From CAYFQV01 sp964413635 (lineage in GTDB: Bacteria > Spirochaetota > Spirochaetia > DSM-27196 > PWMO01), in NCBI GenBank assembly GCA_964413635.1, contig CAYPTH010000122.1, positions 1 through 8,514 of the forward strand: a stretch of DNA of 8,514 nt, written 5' to 3'. Under the pieces are notes generated by a model, which saw only the letters and a program-made list of their open reading frames with translations, had not been told where the DNA came from and made no database searches. A program made the translations under genes and the position numbers. This document shows, one piece after another, positions 6,681 through 8,514 of the stretch. The number at the start of each line of letters is the position of its first letter. Positions within the stretch are counted from its first letter, which is position 1.

Positions 6681-8018
6681 TTAGAAACTAAAGGAAGTCG
6701 AAAGGCGCGCGCGTATTTTGACATTTTGATCTGTGGCCATTGGACTGCTGCTAGCTGTATTTGGGAAGAACATGCCAAAGCCGATTCCTACTCCTAAATC
6801 CGAAAACGGTCGATAGCTCAGTCGGATGTCCGCCTCCGTTCCCAAGTATTTGTCTCCCACGCCACTGTTGACGCCGGTAGCAGATACAGCCCCCTCCGTG
6901 CTGCGGAAGAACATGTATCCGTCCGTCGATACCTGCAGATTGCTGAGGTATCGACTCTGCATTGAGGCGAATGGCCTCAGTGATAAATGTAACTCACCGA
7001 ACATCACATTCCCAAGTTTTGGGGCAAATGCAATAGAAGCGACCGACTGCGTGACCGGCAGATAGAGGGTGGACTTGCCCTCCTGGTTGCCTTCGTAGTA
7101 GGTCCCGTGATCGGCGTCGCCACTTGTATAGGTGAACTTTCCGCTTATTCGCATGGAAAGCGTCTGCGGCATGAAGTAGGTGAGGCCGGCGGATGTTGCA
7201 ATGCCCTGAATTGGTGTCGGCTGATATACGCCGGTTCCAGTTTCTTCATCGATCACGTAGGTGAGCATGCTTCCGGCGTTGTAGACGCCCCAGACCTGGT
7301 AGAAGAGGGCCGACGTAATACCGCCGCCGATCCCAAGGGAGGCGTACTGGGTGTCTACCGGCCCACTGGCTTCCGGACGGAACTCGGTGTCGCCGGGCTG
7401 GATTATGTCCTCTTGGTCGAGCAGAGGCCGAAGGTCCTCCTGAAAGGCGCCGGACAGTGTGATCTCTTGCCGCGGCAGGAGGTCGCTCAGCACGACCGAA
7501 GCCGTTCCGACCACCCGAGGGCTAATGGTCGCGAAAGTCTCATCGGTGGGAACCTGGGTATCGGCAATCGAGACCACTATTTGCGAGCTCGGTGCGAAGT
7601 GGAGGCCCGTGTAGCCAATACCGAAACGCGTGACGGAACCGGGAGCTTGGATGCGCATTGCTGCTCCGTCGACCGACTGGTTGTAGACAAGGCCGGAAGC
7701 CTCGCGCAGGGAAATCCTCCCAGCCTGGGTCACAAAGCGTGTGTTGGGGGTCGGACTGTAGTCCCCTTGGATTAGCAATCGGTTGAGCACGAGCTCCGCC
7801 GGTAGCTCCGTGGAGAATGCGTATCCGCCGCGAACCTGGAAGAGGTGGCGTTCCCCCAGGGGAGCTTCGGTCCACAACGCCAGGGCATCACGATTGTAGA
7901 AGGCTTCATCCGTGGTTATTCGAGATGTCGTGGTGAAATCCACGCCATAGTCGAAGCTGAATGCGAAGGGCGCCGCCAGTACAATAAGCGCCAGAAAAAC
8001 GGTCGCGAAGCGATGCAT
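6681..8018 (-). CDS. Probable outer-membrane beta-barrel protein, family not recognised
   Basis: A 445-aa exported protein without cysteines. It starts MHRFATVFLALIVLAAPFAFS|FD, a signal peptide with a likely cleavage after residue 21. The body alternates amphipathic strands and polar turns across its whole length, for example TRFGIGYTGLHFAP, TSAGLTYFMPQTLSMRISGKFTYTSG and EADIRLSYRPFSDLGVGIGFGMFF. The C-terminus VKIRARLSTSFSF is a strong final-strand signature for outer-membrane insertion. Length and strand density suggest a barrel of many strands, but I did not count them reliably. It is the second gene of the minus-strand operon: 11 bp after the small exported protein and 24 bp before the FecR-propeller gene. 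Co-expression suggests that the three proteins act together at the envelope. No substrate or transport role can be assigned from sequence. Confidence 0.8.
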   Translation of the reverse strand: MHRFATVFLALIVLAAPFAFSFDYGVDFTTTSRITTDEAFYNRDALALWTEAPLGERHLFQVRGGYAFSTELPAELVLNRLLIQGDYSPTPNTRFVTQAGRISLREASGLVYNQSVDGAAMRIQAPGSVTRFGIGYTGLHFAPSSQIVVSIADTQVPTDETFATISPRVVGTASVVLSDLLPRQEITLSGAFQEDLRPLLDQEDIIQPGDTEFRPEASGPVDTQYASLGIGGGITSALFYQVWGVYNAGSMLTYVIDEETGTGVYQPTPIQGIATSAGLTYFMPQTLSMRISGKFTYTSGDADHGTYYEGNQEGKSTLYLPVTQSVASIAFAPKLGNVMFGELHLSLRPFASMQSRYLSNLQVSTDGYMFFRSTEGAVSATGVNSGVGDKYLGTEADIRLSYRPFSDLGVGIGFGMFFPNTASSSPMATDQNVKIRARLSTSFSF

Positions 8019-8023
8019 GTGCG

Positions 8024-8031
8024 TCCTCCTT
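8024..8031 (-). promoter_or_regulatory. Ribosome binding site of the 445-aa barrel gene, overlapping the upstream stop
   Basis: AAGGAGGA, a near-perfect Shine-Dalgarno, begins inside the TAA (8030-8032) of the preceding gene and lies 5 nt before the ATG at 8018. It points to strong, possibly coupled translation. Confidence 0.75.
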
Positions 8032-8473
8032 ATTTCACGTAGCGAGTGGCTTTGCCAATGAGATCAATCACCTCGCGGCCCGACAGCACTCGGTTCGGAT
8101 ACGCCTTCCCCGGCACGAAGCGGAGATGCTTGAACTCGCGGGCTGCGTAGCGCGGTGATGGAACCAGACTGTACATGATGCCGCCGGAGATACCGAGCTT
8201 CTCCATGGACAAGTAGGCCAGTTCCCCGAGTGTGACCGCTGCGTCGGCGGGCTTCTCGTCGATTCGCCACTGCGAGAAGTCGAAGCGTGAGTACGCATCC
8301 GCTGTGGAGGCGTCCTCATCGATCTCCCCACCGGCAAGCATTAGCAGGTAGAGCGCGGCGCCGAAGGAGGCCTCCTCCGCGGCGAGTAGCTCATCAATGA
8401 GCTCATTCGATTGGGCGACAGCGAAGCTCGATATCAGTGCCAGGAGCAACGCTACAATGATGATCCGTTTCAT
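8030..8473 (-). CDS. Small exported protein, conserved-looking, function unknown
   Basis: A 147-aa protein starting MKRIIIVALLLALISSFAVA|QS, a Sec signal peptide cleaved after residue 20 by signal peptidase I. The mature part (about 127 aa) is mainly helical: NELIDELLAAEEASFGAALYLLMLAGG, a variable acidic stretch, then TLGELAYLSMEKLGISGG (81-98), MYSLVPSPRYAAREFKHLRFVP (100-121), and YPNRVLSGREVIDLIGK at the end. The pattern of a helix with a TLGE start, a Pro-rich turn, and a final SGREVIDLIGK helix recalls S-layer-homology-like modules, and I associate such proteins with spirochaetes. This is recall, not a search result. No cysteine and no further membrane segment are present, so it is probably periplasmic. 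The ATG follows GGAGGG by 4 nt. It is the first visible gene of the three-gene operon. Confidence 0.75.
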   Translation of the reverse strand: MKRIIIVALLLALISSFAVAQSNELIDELLAAEEASFGAALYLLMLAGGEIDEDASTADAYSRFDFSQWRIDEKPADAAVTLGELAYLSMEKLGISGGIMYSLVPSPRYAAREFKHLRFVPGKAYPNRVLSGREVIDLIGKATRYVK

Positions 8474-8497
8474 CTCTCCCTCCCCGGTGGAGACGTG

Positions 8498-8503
8498 TCT
8501 ATA
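8498..8503 (-). promoter_or_regulatory. Possible -10 element of the minus-strand operon
   Basis: The minus strand reads TATAGA here, 24 nt before the start codon at 8473. It matches 4 of 6 consensus bases. A -35 box at normal spacing would lie beyond the window edge, so this cannot be tested here. Confidence 0.2.
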
Positions 8504-8514
8504 TCTTGGAGTAT

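Noticed and set aside
7107..7775. 222-codon open frame on the plus strand opposite the 445-aa barrel gene
   Set aside because: The minus-strand frame has a signal peptide, a Shine-Dalgarno and a barrel C-terminus. The plus-strand product is featureless.
1..8514. CRISPR array, insertion sequence, tRNA or rRNA
   Set aside because: I saw no spaced direct repeats, transposase-like proteins, terminal inverted repeats or tRNA/rRNA-like sequence when reading both strands.

Overview
The window looks like part of a GC-rich, anaerobic, diderm bacterial chromosome, most likely a free-living spirochaete (Spirochaetota). I infer this from an Nfn-type transhydrogenase operon (anaerobic redox balancing) lying next to several Sec-exported envelope proteins. 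Two of these end in aromatic outer-membrane beta-barrel signatures (…RFSF, …SFSF), one is a FecR-domain protein, and one is a small exported protein of a type I associate with spirochaetes. The taxonomic call is an inference, not a database result. A run of exactly 100 Ns shows this is a scaffolded draft or metagenome assembly.

Left third (1-3351, + strand): a tightly packed redox operon. It starts with the 3' part of a GltD-family pyridine-nucleotide/FAD oxidoreductase cut by the window edge. Then come nfnA (FAD and [2Fe-2S] subunit) and nfnB (two FeS clusters plus FAD and NAD(P) domains). NfnAB couples NADH, NADPH and ferredoxin by flavin-based electron bifurcation. The operon is unusual in that nfnA sits between two GltD-type flavoproteins. 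It ends at a hairpin.

Middle (3352-4428, + strand): a single gene for a signal-peptide-bearing, probable outer-membrane beta-barrel protein. A candidate promoter and a 16-bp inverted repeat lie between the operon terminator and its ribosome binding site.

Right half (4429-8514, - strand): a convergent three-gene operon read right to left. It encodes a 147-aa exported protein, a 445-aa outer-membrane barrel protein, and a long FecR-domain protein whose C-terminal half shows seven regularly spaced beta-propeller-like repeats and a calcium-loop-like DxDxN motif. The genes are 11 and 24 bp apart with strong Shine-Dalgarno sites, which suggests one co-expressed envelope assembly. The two convergent units share a strong bidirectional terminator at 4492-4531.

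The best candidate for something undescribed is this exported protein / barrel / FecR-propeller cassette. The second is the three-gene variant of the Nfn operon.
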